This document shows, one piece after another, positions 46,086 to 57,090 of a stretch of 64,000 bases of DNA. The notes below the pieces were generated by a model. That model ran no database searches. It was not told the origin of the DNA and was given only the letters and a program-made list of their open reading frames with translations. This stretch comes from Rana temporaria. Taxonomy: Eukaryota > Chordata > Amphibia > Anura > Ranidae. The DNA lies in assembly GCF_905171775.1 (NCBI RefSeq), contig NC_053492.1, positions 282,506,938-282,570,937 of the forward strand, written 5' to 3'. The position numbers were made by a program, and so were the translations under genes. Positions within the stretch are counted from its first letter, which is position 1, and the number at the start of each line of letters is the position of its first letter.

Positions 46086-46438
46086 ATGTCATAAAACATG
46101 TTCCTAGCTTTAGGTGCAAACTACAGAGGACACAGGCAGTACACACCAAGTAGCTTTAGGTGCAAACTACAGAGGACACGGGCAGTAAATACCAAGTAGC
46201 TTTAGGTGCAAACTGCAGAGGACAAAAACAGTACACACACTACGTAGATTTAGGTGCAAACTGCAGAGGACATGGGCAGTACACACCAAGTAGCTTTAGG
46301 TGCAAACTACAGAGGACAAATGCAGTACACACACCACGTAGCTTTATGGTGCACACTGCAGAGTACACAGGCAATACACCACGTGAGAATACTGCAGCTA
46401 GCACAATCACATGCCTGCCAGTAAATTAGGAATAGTAA
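46086..46438 (-). repeat. Stray piece of the hAT 46-bp array inside the Penelope-like element
   Basis: About five array units followed by the hAT segment CACGTGAGAATACTGCAGC and TAGCACAATCACATGCCTGC, matching 44580-44825. It is bordered on both sides by Penelope-like sequence and ends at 46438, where the duplicated Penelope piece begins. It has no TSD or inverted ends. Confidence 0.75.
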
Positions 46439-46439
46439 A

Positions 46440-46617
46440 TTGTAGCCTCTTCGCAGGAGGCGTATTTGTAAATCCCTCGCCTGAACTAAAAAATCCTCCT
46501 CTCTATTGCACTTTCTTTTTAATGCCAAATACTGACTAGATGGTATACTGTTCTTGAGTGCCTCTGGATGGGCACTAGCCACGTGGAGGATCGTATTGGG
46601 TGAAGTTGGTTTACGAT
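46440..46617 (-). repeat. Duplicated Penelope-like segment
   Basis: It repeats 45793-45968 nearly exactly (GTAGCCTCTTCGCAGGAGGC through GAAGTTGGTTTACGAT). It shows a local duplication that also carried hAT array sequence. Confidence 0.85.
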
Positions 46618-47058
46618 GTGCCCATCCAGATCATCAGGATATGGTCAATGCACTGGTGCCACGACATAACGTGGCACATGTACATTGACCAATTAGCATC
46701 AAAGAATAGTGATCGCCCCCCCCCAGATACAGGTTCGCGTACGATGGGGCACAATTAGTAACCATCGTGACCCCCTGTACCTGGAGGTAGTGGGAGACAT
46801 TAAACACAAAGACGTTCCTAGACAGGACGTATTCAAGCAGTTCCAAAACAAAAGCGTTGAAATGCCACTTGGTTTTGTTTTTTCAAAAACTCTGCGGGTC
46901 ATAGTTTTTCCCTTCATATGGAGTATTGAGCAATATAGGGCCTCAACATCAATTGTAACAAGCCAACCCTCGGCTGGCACAGTGATGTCGTCCAGAATTT
47001 TTAATAAATCTCCAGTGTCCTGTACATAAGAAGGTAAAGATATAACAAAAGGTCTTAA

Positions 47059-47508
47059 AGGGTCACTAAAGGAAAACATTTTTTTTGCTGAAATGACTGT
47101 TTACAGGGTATAGAGACATAAAAGTTAACTGATTCCTTTTAAAAATGATTAAAAATAGATTAAATTCTATCATATAATGTGCCTCTAGTTTCACTTTCGG
47201 TTTTAAACTGGTTTCATGTTTATGTGAAGTAAAGAGACCCACAGAACAAAAACAAACAAATCCAGGGCAGTGTTTTGTTTTTAAAATGAATCTGATTGGT
47301 TCTGAGAAGTTTTAGACACACAGCTTAGACCACAGTGAGAAGCTCCCATGAGTTTTTTCATAAGGAGCCAGACAAGCAGGAAGTGTGGAGATCACAGCAG
47401 AATTACAGCTACTTCAAAGCAAAAACGAACAATGAGGACATGAAACCAGTACTGCAGTAAGGTAAAGGAAGCTATTTAGCTAAAAAAAAAAATTCCTTTA
47501 GTGATCCT
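47059..47508. mobile_element. TTAA-flanked MITE with AGGGTCACTAAAGG ends
   Basis: TTAA at 47055-47058 and 47509-47512. Inverted ends AGGGTCACTAAAGGAA / TTCCTTTAGTGATCCT. It interrupts the Penelope-like coding region. A relative is at 60557-61104. Confidence 0.8.
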
Positions 47509-48046
47509 TTAAGTAGTCATCAAATAATTTGCTAGCTTTTTCAGAGATACATCCTATCCCCGACACTATAGGTTGACCGGGCGGCGTATCCCAGTTCCTT
47601 TGTACCTTCGGTAAGGAATAAAACGTTGGTATTATTGGATATTGGACATTAGGGAATTGATATGTGTTTTTGTTAATTAGACCTGCCATAGATGCTCTTA
47701 CTATAATATCCCTTGTTAGTTGATTGTTGCTGAACATTACTGTTTGCTCCCATCATCACAGGTATGAGATCTCTCTCCAAGTCTGAGCTAATTGCAACTA
47801 TGACAGAGGAGATACCATGCATTTGCAGGGGTTTTAGAGCTTCCACCTGGCTCCTGGAAACAGGGACACCCACAGAGTGAATTTCGACCATTTGATGCCT
47901 ATGTGACCAGCCTTGACCCTTAGGACTCCTTTAGACATACAGTATGCATTATATTAATGTGTGTTTTACCACAATTGTACCACCAGAAACTCTGTGTAGA
48001 TTGTGATGTCATTCATTTAGAACAGATTCACGCTGCAGCACACTGT

Positions 48047-48130
48047 AAAGCCCTGTACACACGATCGGTTTGTCCGATGAAAACAGACAGATGGACTGTT
48101 TTCATTATTTTTAGTGCTAAAAAGCTGAAA
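48047..48130. mobile_element. NPE left-end fragment
   Basis: TAAAGCCCTGTACACACGATC followed by the hairpin TGAAAACAG / CTGTTTTCA. It is truncated after the first stem. Confidence 0.5.
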
Positions 48131-49119
48131 AGCGCCTTTAATTCTGAAAAAAAAAACTTTTGAGCTTCTATGTATATTTATACCACACTGACATATTCCT
48201 TTAGGCTTTCCTTTCCATGTGTGTGAGCTGAAGGGGGAGTACGGTAGCATCTGAACTGTCGCTCTGAGGCGGAGTAGTAGATACAATACCGTAACCAGGG
48301 AGCCTGTGTTTATGTGTGTAATGGGGAATGAGGGACACCTATTAACAAAGGCATGTAGACATAGGACACACACCCTGTCACACCCCCTTAAAGGAGAATT
48401 GTACATATAAAAAATGTTTGGTTTAACCCACAAGTGCTTTTTTTTACCACCACTATTCCTTTATATTGGCTTTTGGAATTTACAAATGTAGACATTTAGA
48501 AATTGGATGAAAGGTTTAGCACTGGGAAACCGTTTTTGAAAGATAAATAGTGCTTTCTATATACAACTATATAGATCAGACCAAAATGAGGGAAACTTGA
48601 GGAGGCAATAGGAACAGAAGGACTTTGTTCCCAATCAGGGAGAGTCCCTTGCGATCAAGGACAGTTGGGAGCTATGCAATACAGTAACCCGGGAGCCTGT
48701 GTCGTTGACGTCTGTGAGCTGAAGGGGGAGCAGGTAGCATCTGAACTGTCACTGTGAGGTGGAGTAGTAGATACAATATGGTAACCAGGGAGCCTGTGTT
48801 TATGTGTGTGAGCTAAAGGGGGAGTAGGTAGCACCTGAACTCTCGCTGTGAGGCTGAGTAGTAGATACAATACGATAACCAGGGAGCCTGTGTTGTTGAT
48901 GGGTCTAAGCTGAAGGGGGAGTAGGTAGCACCTGAACTGTCGCTGTGAGGCTGAGTAGTAGATACAATACGATAACCAGGGAGCCTGTGTTGTTAATGGG
49001 TCTAAGCTGAAGGGGGAGTAGGTAGCACCTGAACTGTTGCTGTGAGGCGTAGTAGTAGATACAATACGGTAACCAGGGAGCCTGTGTTGTTGTGTGTGAG
49101 CTAAAGGGGGAGTAGGTAG

Positions 49120-49539
49120 TGTCAGGGCTGGGCTCAGCCCTTCCTTCTCAGTGCTGGCAGCTCAGCTGTCAGCTAATTGTCAGCTCCCATCTCTCCACAG
49201 TGATCCACCTGTTGATGATCCTGCTCGTGAGCTCTGCCTACTTAAAGCCTTCCAGTTCATTTGCTCTTTGCCTTCACCCGTGTTAACATCACTAGAGACT
49301 TTCTCCTGAATTCCTGTTGAAGACCTGCTTGACTGACATTCCCTCTGGCTATAGATCCTGCTTGCTGTACTACTACCTTTATCACTGGCTCTTGGACATT
49401 GGCTTGGCCGACTACCCAATCCGGTTACTGAACTCTGGCTATGTATTGACTACGCTTACTCTGTTTACCTTTTTATTTTTATTATTAAACAAGTGTGAGT
49501 TAACTGTTCTTCTGTCTCGGTCCGATTCATGGTTTGACA
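49120..49539 (+). mobile_element. Solo LTR (420 bp) in the 97-bp satellite
   Basis: TGTCAGGGCTGGGC...GGTTTGACA with a 5-bp TSD GGTAG at 49115-49119 and 49540-49544. The satellite consensus GGAGTAGGTAGCACC gives the empty site. ATTAAACAAGTG near 49486 may be its poly-A region. Short inverted ends TGTCA/TGACA support the call. Confidence 0.85.
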
Positions 49540-50619
49540 GGTAGCACCTGAACTGACGCTGTGAGGTCGGAGTAGTAGATACAATACGGTAACCAGGGAG
49601 CCTGTGTTTATGTGTGTGTGAGCTAAAGGGGGAGCAGGTAGCACCTGAAATGTCAATTTGAGGCGGAGTAGTAGATACAATACGGTAACCAGGGAGCCTG
49701 TGTTGTTGATGGGTCTAAGCTGAAGGGAGAGTAGATAGAACCTGAACTGTCACACTGAGGCGGAGTAGTAGATACGATATGGTAACCAGGGAGCCTGTGT
49801 TGTTGATGGGTCTAAGCTGAAGGGAGAGTAGGTATCACCTGAACTGTTGATTTGAGGCGGAGTAGTAGATACAATATGGTAACCAGGGAGCCTGTGTTAT
49901 TGATGGGTCTAAGCTGAAGGGAGAGTAGGTAGCATCTGAACCGTCGCAGTGAGGCGGATAGTAGATACAATATGGTAACCAGGGAGCCTGTGTTGTTGAT
50001 GGGTCTAAGCTGAAGGGAGAGTAGGTAGCATCTGAACCGTCGCAGTGAGGCGGATAGTAGATACAATATGGTAACCAGGGAGCCTGTGTTATTGATGGGT
50101 CTAAGCTGAAGGGAGAGTAGGTAGCATCTGAACCGTCGCAGTGAGGCGGAGTAGTAGATACAATATGGTAACCAGGGAGCCTGTGTTATTGATGGGTCTA
50201 AGCTGAAGGGAGAGTAGGTAGCATCTGAACCGTCGCAGTGAGGCGGATAGTAGATACAATATGGTAACCAGGGAGCCTGTGTTGTTGATGGGTCTGAGCT
50301 GAAGGGGCAGTAGGTAGCACCTGAACTGTCGCTGTGAGGCGGATAGTAGATACAATACGGTAACCCGGGAGCCTATGTTGTTGATGGGTCTGAGCTGAAG
50401 GGGGACAAGGCAGCACCTTAACTGTCGCTTGTGGTGGATAGTAGATACAATACGGTAACCAAATTGATTATGTTGTTGATGGGTCTGAGGAGCTGAAGGG
50501 GGGGGGGTACAGTAGCACCTGAGCTGTCGCCTAGAGGCGGATAGTAGATACAATACCATAACCAGGGAGCCTGTGTTGTTGATGGGTCTGAGCTGAAGGG
50601 GGACAAGGCAGCACTGCCG

Positions 50620-50846
50620 ACAGTGACATGTGACATTAAAGTTGAGAAGCGGGGTGGGGGGGGGGGGGGTTCTGCTGTTGGAAATTAAATCTTACATTGA
50701 AGTGAGGAAGCAAGTTGAGAAGCGGGGTGAGGGGCCGAAAATGACTTCTCACCAGGCGGGGCCTCTAGTAAAATTTGGGGGGCCCACCACAGCTTTGCGG
50801 GCCCTAAGCGGCTTGCATAGTGAGCCTATAGGGCGGATCGGCCCTG
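50620..50846. repeat. hAT-like scrap within the satellite
   Basis: A G-run (50652-50670) is followed by GGGGGCCCACCACAGC-like sequence and a right end GGGCGGATCGGCCCTG that abuts satellite sequence. The left terminus is missing. Confidence 0.45.
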
Positions 50847-51358
50847 AGTAGATACAATACGGTAACCAAATTGACTATGTTGTTGATGGGTCTGAGCTGA
50901 AGGGGGGGTACAGTAACACCTGAGCTGTCGTCTAGAGGCAGATAGTAGATACAATACGGTAACCAGGGAGGGAGCCTGTGTTATTGATGGGTTTGAGCTG
51001 AAGGGGCAGTAGGTAGCACCTGAACTGTCACTGTGAGGCGGATAGTAGATACAATACGTGAACCAGGGAGGCTGTGTTGTTGATGTGTGTGAGCTGAAGG
51101 GAGAGTAGGTAGCACCTGAGCTGTCGCCTAGAGGCGGATAGTAGATACAATACGGTAACCAAATTGACTATGTTGTTGATGGGTCTGAGCTGAAGGGGAG
51201 GTACAGTAGCACCTGAGCTGTCGCCTAGAGGCGGATAGTAGATACAATACGGTAACCAGGGACGGAGCCTATGTTGTTGATGGGTCTGAGCTGAAGGGGG
51301 AGTAGGTAGCACCTGAGCTGTCGCTGTGAGGCGGATAGTAGACACAATACGGTAACAG

Positions 51359-51659
51359 CTGAAGAGCCTGGTGGAGCAGGAAAGCAGTAGCAGTCTTGGC
51401 GTGTCCCCGCCTCTCTCCCTTGTGTCTGCTCAGTGCTGGCCGCTTTGTAATGGTCGGGGGAGAGTAGAAGAGCCCGGCAGCCTCCACTTAGGGGCTATGC
51501 ACGGGGGACCTCCGCCTGCAGGAGGGAGAAGTGTGAGAGGACGGAGCCGTGTGGGTGTCAGAGCTGAGAGGGGGACAGGCCCCTGGAGGGACCCGGAAGT
51601 AGAAGACAACTAGGAGAAGTGTGTAGTTGTTGTGCTGTATGGGCAGACGGGCACCGGGG
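51359..51659 (+). promoter_or_regulatory. RNF217 proximal promoter / 5' UTR
   Basis: GC-rich with scattered CpG and no TATA box. It starts immediately after the last satellite unit and leads into the exon. An in-frame TAG at 51624-51626 precedes the first possible ATG, so translation must start downstream. The transcription start is not determinable by reading. Confidence 0.5.
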
Positions 51660-52202
51660 ATGGGGGATCAGCATGACGAGCTGCAGCACACCCAGCACAT
51701 CGCCAGCAGTGAGGAGGAAGAAGAAGAGGAGAAGGAGGAAGAAGAAGAGGAGGACGGGGGCTCAGACAGGGGTGTGCGGGCAGACCCCTATCCTGGCAGT
51801 GGGGAGCCTCAGGAACAGGTGGAGAATGCGGGCACCCCTCCGATAGAAGACAGAGGATCTGCGGGCCACAAGCCGAAGAAGCGATGCGGCGTCCTTTGCA
51901 CTGTATACTGCGTGGAGAGTGACTTGTCTGGGGACATCCCTCCTATGTACACCGGGGAGATCCGCACTATGACCGAACCTCTTTCCCTCAGCTCCTTACC
52001 CCGGATCAATGGGGAGCTGCCCCTTAGTCCTGCCAGCCTGGAGCTGGAACTTGCCCCCTTCCTGATTAGCAGCCTAGGGGATGGCGGACACAAAGTCATG
52101 ATGAGCTGCCGGGTATGCTTGGAGGACAAGTCCATCAAACCTCTTCCCTGCTGCAAGAAAGGGGTCTGCGAGGAGTGTCTCAAGAGGTATCTCAGCTCCC
52201 AG
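51660..52202 (+). CDS. RNF217: RNF217 first coding exon (RBR E3 ubiquitin ligase), 181 codons
   Basis: RNF217 is an RBR-type E3 ligase (RING1-IBR-RING2 with a C-terminal membrane segment), reported to target ferroportin. This exon encodes the acidic N-terminus (glutamate run at about residues 17-32), then VYCVESDLSGDIPP near residues 84-97, which matches the conserved pre-RING block. It ends with the first half of RING1, CRVCLEDKSIKPLPCCKK then CEECLKRYLSSQ. I chose ATG 51660 (MGDQHDEL) because G at -3 and +4 is a strong context and the mammalian protein also starts MG-acidic. ATG 51639 in the same frame adds 7 residues. The exon ends in phase 0 at CAG|GTAATG. Later exons lie beyond the window. 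Confidence 0.93.
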
Positions 52203-52208
52203 GTAATG
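52203..52208 (+). promoter_or_regulatory. 5' splice site of RNF217 exon 1
   Basis: CAG|GTAATG matches the donor consensus, and conservation to mammalian RNF217 ends exactly here (YLSSQ). The open frame running on to about 52370 is intronic. Confidence 0.9.
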
Positions 52209-52904
52209 GCCTCTCACCTGTCTACATGGGACTTTGGATACTTTCACAATACTGTATTATTTTTCATGTATACTAAAGGCCTGCTTTACACTTGTGGCAA
52301 AAGTTACAGGATCTTCAGGCTCTATGGAGAAAATAATAATAATAAAAGTCAGCAGCTACAAATACTGTAGCTGCTCACATTTAATTAAAGGACACTTACC
52401 TGTCCAGCGCCGTCCTCACCCGGGACGGTTCTTCACCAGTTTTCATGTCCCCGGCATGTTTACTTAGGAAAACCGGCTGTGACTCCTTCTGGCTTTACAG
52501 CTGCATCCCACTGCTGTGCTTTGATTGGTCCCCCAGCCTTCTGTTACCAGTGACATGTTCCAGAAGGCTGTGGGGGTGCAAAAATTCTGCACATACAACC
52601 TAGACCCGGGGTCTACTCCAGTAGGAGTAGAAAATGTCCTGGCATTGGTAACAGTGCCCCAGTATTGGTGTCGGTGGGTGGAATGTTGAAGAAATGTCAT
52701 GCAAGTGACTTGCTTGACGAAGGGGCCCTGCATGGCTCTGAAATGTTGCCGTATGTGTACTATGTGACCTTGAAATTAAAGCGTTGGACCCTTTTAAAAA
52801 ATCCTTGGTGTGCTGATGACATTTCTTCAATCTTGTGTACGGTTTCCAGCCCGTGGTCATTGCAGCACCCATTTTCAGAAACATGTGCGTAGGTAATATT
52901 GCAT
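52209..52904. other. RNF217 intron 1, first 700 bp
   Basis: It contains a (AAT)n patch near 52334, a GTCAGCAGCTACA MITE scrap (52349 onward) and a GC-rich region. There is no exon. Confidence 0.5.
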
Positions 52905-53965
52905 TTGGTGGGAGGAATAGTGCCCCACCTTATGTGTCAGTGGGAGGAATAGTGCCCCACCTTAGGTGTCAGTGGGAGGAATAGTGCCCCACCTTAGGTG
53001 TCAGTGGGAGGAATAGTGCCCCACCTTAGATGTCAGTGGGAGGAATAGTGCCCCACCTTAGATGTCAGTGGGAGGAATAGTGTCCCACCTTAGGTGTCAG
53101 TGGGAGGAATAGTGTCCCACCTTAGGTGTCAGTAGGAGGAATAGTGTCCCACCTTAGATGTCAGTGGGAGGAATAGTGCCCCACCTTAGGTGTCAGTGGG
53201 AGGAATAGTGCCCCACCTTAGGTGTCAGTGGGAGGAATAGTGCCCCACCTTAGGTGTCAGTGGGAGGAATAGTGCCCCACCTCAGATGTCAGTGGGAGGA
53301 ATAGTGTCCCACCTTAGGTGTCAGTGGGAGGAATAGTGTCCCACCTCAGGTGTCAGTGGGAGGAATATTGTCCCACCTTAGGTGTCAGTGGGAGGAATAG
53401 TGTCCCACCTCAGGTGTCAGTGGGAGGAATAGTGTCCCACCTTAGATGTCAGTGGGAGGAATAGTGTCCCACCTTAGATGTCAGTGGGAGGAATAGTGTC
53501 CCACCTTAGATGTCAGTGGGAGGAATAGTGTCCCACCTTAGATGTCAGTGGGAGGAATAGTGTCCCACCTTAGATGTCAGTGGGAGGAATAGTGTCCCAC
53601 CTTAGATGTCAGTGGGAGGAATAGTGTCCCACCTTAAATGTCAGTGGGAGGAATAGTGTCCCACCTTTGGTGTCAGTGGGAGAAATAGTGCCCCACCTTT
53701 GGTGTCAGTGGGAGGAATAGTGCCCCACCTTTGGTGTCAGTGGGAGGAATAGTGCCCCACCGTTGGTGTCAGTGGGAGGAATAGTGCCCCACCGTTGGTG
53801 TCAGTGGGAGGAATAGTGCCCCACCTTTGGTGTCAGTGGGAGGAATAGTGCCCCACCTTTGGTGTCAGTGGGAGGAATAGTGCCCCACCTTTGGTGTCAG
53901 TGGGAGGAATAGTGCCCCACCTTAGGTGTCAGTGGGCGGAATAGTGCCCCACCTTAGGTGTCGGC
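52905..53965. repeat. 32-bp VNTR in RNF217 intron 1
   Basis: About 33 units of GGTGTCAGTGGGAGGAATAG then TGCCCCACCTTA. Variant units occur in runs: GTGCCCC or GTGTCCC, and TTAGG, TTAGA, TTTGG or CTCAG. That is the pattern of stepwise array expansion. Confidence 0.95.
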
Positions 53966-54390
53966 AGGAGGAATAATGCCCCATTGTCGGTGGGAGGAAA
54001 AGGGCCGGATAAAGGCAATCAAAGGGTTTGGAGACCACTGACCAAGACTATCCAAGTGAAAGTGGGAGCAGTAAAGTTGCGGCTGGAGGGGCTGGTCACA
54101 GCAAAAAGTGGGAGCAGGAAAGTGGCAGCTGGATGGGATGGTCACAGCAAAAGTAACACCCCATGTTGGCATTTGACAGCGTACCTGCCCAAACGTGTAA
54201 ACTTTAAAACAGAAGGTGACATCACCTGACACTTGTCAACCGCCCTCTGAAAAAGCAATCTACTGCAGTAGTGTACTAGGTCCAGGAGCACAGTACTCCT
54301 TAGGTTCCTGGCATACAACCTGTGGCCGTTTGGTAGTTGCTGTGGCTCAGTAGTAGGAACTTTGATTTGTAAAGGGAATGCAGTGGTCTC
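53966..54390. other. Intron sequence, unassigned
   Basis: GTGGGAGCAG...AAAGT words recur two or three times around 54061-54160 as a short degenerate repeat. Nothing else is recognisable. Confidence 0.4.
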
Positions 54391-54393
54391 TAA

Positions 54394-54658
54394 GGCCCCG
54401 TACACATGACCGAGGAACTCGACGTGCCAAACACATCGAGTTCCTCGTCGAGTTCAGTGTTGAAGCCGCCGAGGATCTCGGCGGGCCGACTTTCCTCATT
54501 GAACAACGAGAAAATAGAGAACATGTTCTCTATTTGGCCCGACGAGTTCCTCGTCGGCTTCCTCGCTGAAAAGTGTACACACGACCGAGTTTCTCGGCAG
54601 AATCCAGCTCCGATCGAGTTTCTGGCTGAATGAGAAACTCGGTCGTGTGTACGGGGCC
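54394..54658. mobile_element. Short NPE relative, NPE-F
   Basis: GGCCCCGTACACATGACCG / CGGTCGTGTGTACGGGGCC ends are flanked by TAA at 54391-54393 and 54659-54661. The internal stems are built on GAGTTCCTCG / CGAGGAACTC and AGAGAACATGTTCTCT. It lacks the CpG core of the long copies, so it is a distinct subfamily with the same ends. Confidence 0.8.
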
Positions 54659-54661
54659 TAA

Positions 54662-55560
54662 CAGTTTAGTGTAACATCTTCCTCAGTCTGACTGCTTGTC
54701 CCAGACTCCAAACACTCCCTAAGGCTGGTCATATACAGTTCAAATCTATGGCTGGTTCACCAGGATCCGGCCGAGATTTAAACCATTAATGGGATTTCTT
54801 GTGAAAAAAAAAAAACATTAATGGGCAGACTGAATGTACCAAGTTGCTTGATTCATCAACTTGGGTTACAACCAGCCTGCCAGCGATAATCGCTGTCTTC
54901 TCACGACGGGGGGCGGCTTCCCCCTCCTGCCGATACAGTGTCTCGGCAGGAGGGATTCACCTGTCGGCACTGTCTGTGTTGATGGGGGGGAATTGCGGTT
55001 TCAGGAAAGACATTTGCACTGTCTATGGGCTGTAAAGCTGTGTGATTTTTTTTTTTTGTGTTTTTATTCAGCCTACCAATAGTTTAGCCTGTGGACTGAA
55101 CGAAAACAATCTAACAAATTCGCCATCTATGTACTACAGCACTGTGTCTACTGTATTCTTACAGCTGTCACCAGCAGCTGACTGAATAGCCAAACAGAGG
55201 CTGCATCCAATCAGTTCAGCAGAAATGTTTTCTTTTTTTGTTTTTAGATTGCTGTAGCCTTTTGATACTTGCTTTGGGGTTCTTGGACCTTGGTGGTCAG
55301 AATTAGGAGCATTTCTTATTGCAGGAGCTGTAATAGTAGTGATCTCTAACAGTCTCATGTGACTTGTTCCCTGTCACTTACTGTCTCCTGCAGCATGTCC
55401 CCAGACTCCAACCCTTCCTGTAGTGTGGCACAAGTCTGTTTCCTCTAGTAAGTCTACAGTGTCTGACAGTCATCTGTAGCATTTCATATACTGGATACAT
55501 GCAGGAGAAAGTGATCTAGAAAGCATATAGTTTGTCTAGACTTTTCAGATAAATTTAACG
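54662..55560. other. Intron sequence with minor MITE scraps
   Basis: TAAGGCTGGTCATATACAG at 54720 looks like a MITE end. The region 54890-55040 has a short CCGATAC/TCGGCAGG palindrome. There is no exon. Confidence 0.35.
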
Positions 55561-55599
55561 TAAACATAGTGGTGCTAATGTGAATGTAGCCTAATTTTC

Positions 55600-55737
55600 T
55601 ATCTTGTTCCTTCTATAAATTTTGTACGACTGGCCTTAATCGGATGCGTCTGACGTGTACTAATGATTAGATTATCGAACGATCTATCCGAAAGCGGTAT
55701 TTTTTTGTACGATTTTCCTCATCGTGTGTACGGGGCA
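55600..55737. mobile_element. NPE-like right end
   Basis: ATCGTGTGTACGGGGCA followed by TTA at 55738, preceded by loosely palindromic sequence. The left end is not clear. Confidence 0.45.
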
Positions 55738-55808
55738 TTAGACTGCAATAAAAACTAACAGGTGTTCTAATCCACCCCCACTCTGTCCAAAGTGAAAGAA
55801 AACATTTT

Positions 55809-56558
55809 GGCCCGGATTCACATACATTGGCACATATTTATGCCAGCGTAGCGTATCTAATATACGCTACGCTGACGTCGCGCAGAGAGGCAAGCACCGA
55901 ATTCACAAAGCACTTGCCTCCCAAACTGCGCTGAGTTCCCTCGGCGTAAGCCGTCGTAGGTGGAAGTGGGCGTGAGCCATGCTAATGAGGCGTGACCCCA
56001 TGCAAATGATGGGCCGAGTGCCATACGAGTACTTAAAACGAACAGCGCATGCGCCGTCTCTAGGACGTATCCCAGTGCGCATGCTCAGAATCACGTCGGA
56101 ACTACTCCCTAAGATACGACGGATCACTGCCTACGACGTGAACGTAACCTACGCCCAGCCCTATTCACGTACTACGTAAACAACGTAAAATACGACGGCT
56201 GTGTTCCCTGGTCCATACCTTAGCATGAGTTGCGCCTCATATATGGGGAATAACTTTACGCCGGACGTACGACTTACGCAAACCGCGTATATTATGTGCC
56301 GGGCGCAAGTACGTTCGTGAATCGACGTATATCCCTCATTTCCATATTTGAATATGAAATCAATGGGAGCGCCCCTTGCGGCCAGCGTAAATATGCGCCC
56401 ACGATACGCCGGCGTAGGAAAGTTACGTTGGTTGGATGAAGCCTATTTCCAGGCGTATCTCAGTTTATGGGCACGGCGCATAGATACGACGGCGCATACT
56501 TACACTTACGCCGACGTATCTCGAGATACGCCACGTAAGTGCTTTGTGAATACGGGCT
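55809..56558. mobile_element. TACG-rich self-complementary MITE, copy 3
   Basis: Ends GGCCCGGATTCACATAC / TTTGTGAATACGGGC. The first hairpin is near perfect (AGCGTAGCGTATCTAA against TATACGCTACGCT). The interior is rich in TACGACG and ACGTA words. It belongs to the type seen at 4452 and 17342. Confidence 0.65.
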
Positions 56559-56931
56559 ATTGCCTTTACGTATACTTTAACACAACTACATTGCAGTGGT
56601 GTGCACTAAAAGAATAACTACATGCAGTACTTCAGTGCAGGAGGTTATGACATACACAGTCACATCACAACACCACTGTGGCAGTAGAACTTTATGAATT
56701 GTAACTTTGCCATTTCAATTGGGTTGGACTGAAAAAAAAAAAAAGGTAAATAGTGCAGTGCTCTGGAATTGGCACATCAGCACTATTGCTGTCAGCATGT
56801 AGCGTGCCTGTCAGGTGTGAAAAGGCCTCCTATGGTAACTGTACATATACATGTGTTTAGAGCTTCTAATCGTGCCTGGGATGTGCAGAAATGTATTTTC
56901 TCTAAGGATTCCATCACACTGTGGGGCTGAT

Positions 56932-57090
56932 TTACTAAAACTAGCGAATGCAAAATCTGGTGCAGCTCTACATGGACACCAGTTGGCTTCCAGGTTTTCT
57001 TGTCAACGCTTAATTGAACAAAGTTAGAAGCCGGTTGGCTACCATGCAGAGCTGTACCAAATTTTGCACTCAAGTTTTAGTAAATCAACC
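56932..57090. mobile_element. Fold-back MITE with TGATTTACTAAAAC ends
   Basis: CTGATTTACTAAAACTAGCG at left and AAGTTTTAGTAAATCAACC at right are inverted. Inner words TGCAAAATCTGGTGCAGCTC and GAGCTGTACCAAATTTTGCA also pair. It is 159 bp with no TSD read. Confidence 0.65.

Larger units (their letters stand above)
45430..47900 (-). pseudogene. Penelope-like element reverse transcriptase, broken
   Basis: Read on the - strand from 47737: FYSLPKVQRNWDTPPGQPIV followed by SGIGCISEKASKLFD, then a MITE. Next come WLVTIDVEALYCSI (about 46960-46920), a GVTMVTNCAPSYANLYLG block near 46770, a catalytic box decayed to CIDH near 46660, and the distal RT/linker (RKPTSANTILHVASAHPEAL, SQYLALKRKC, GYSKKCL) at 45990-45770. 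A CGKCNYC knuckle follows near 45625. No GIY-YIG endonuclease is seen. The YxDD box is not intact, and a MITE (47059-47508) and a foreign hAT piece (46086-46438) split it. Confidence 0.8.
48220..51358. repeat. Satellite of about 97-bp units, upstream of RNF217
   Basis: About 25 units of GAGCCTGTGTTGTTGATGGG, TCTAAGCTGAAGGGGGAGTA, GGTAGCACCTGAACTGTCGC and GTAGTAGATACAATACGGTA. An early stretch (about 48310-48650) is unique, the array is split by a solo LTR (49120-49539) and by a hAT-like scrap (50620-50846), and it ends about 270-300 bp before the RNF217 start codons. Units at 49850-50280 are near-identical, a sign of recent local expansion. Confidence 0.9.

Noticed and set aside
51627..51638. 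Start of RNF217 at 51627
   Set aside because: The codon there is TTG. In-frame ATGs are at 51639 and 51660.
52203..52370. Extension of the RNF217 frame beyond residue 181
   Set aside because: Similarity to RNF217 stops at the GT donor and the extension has no RING continuation.
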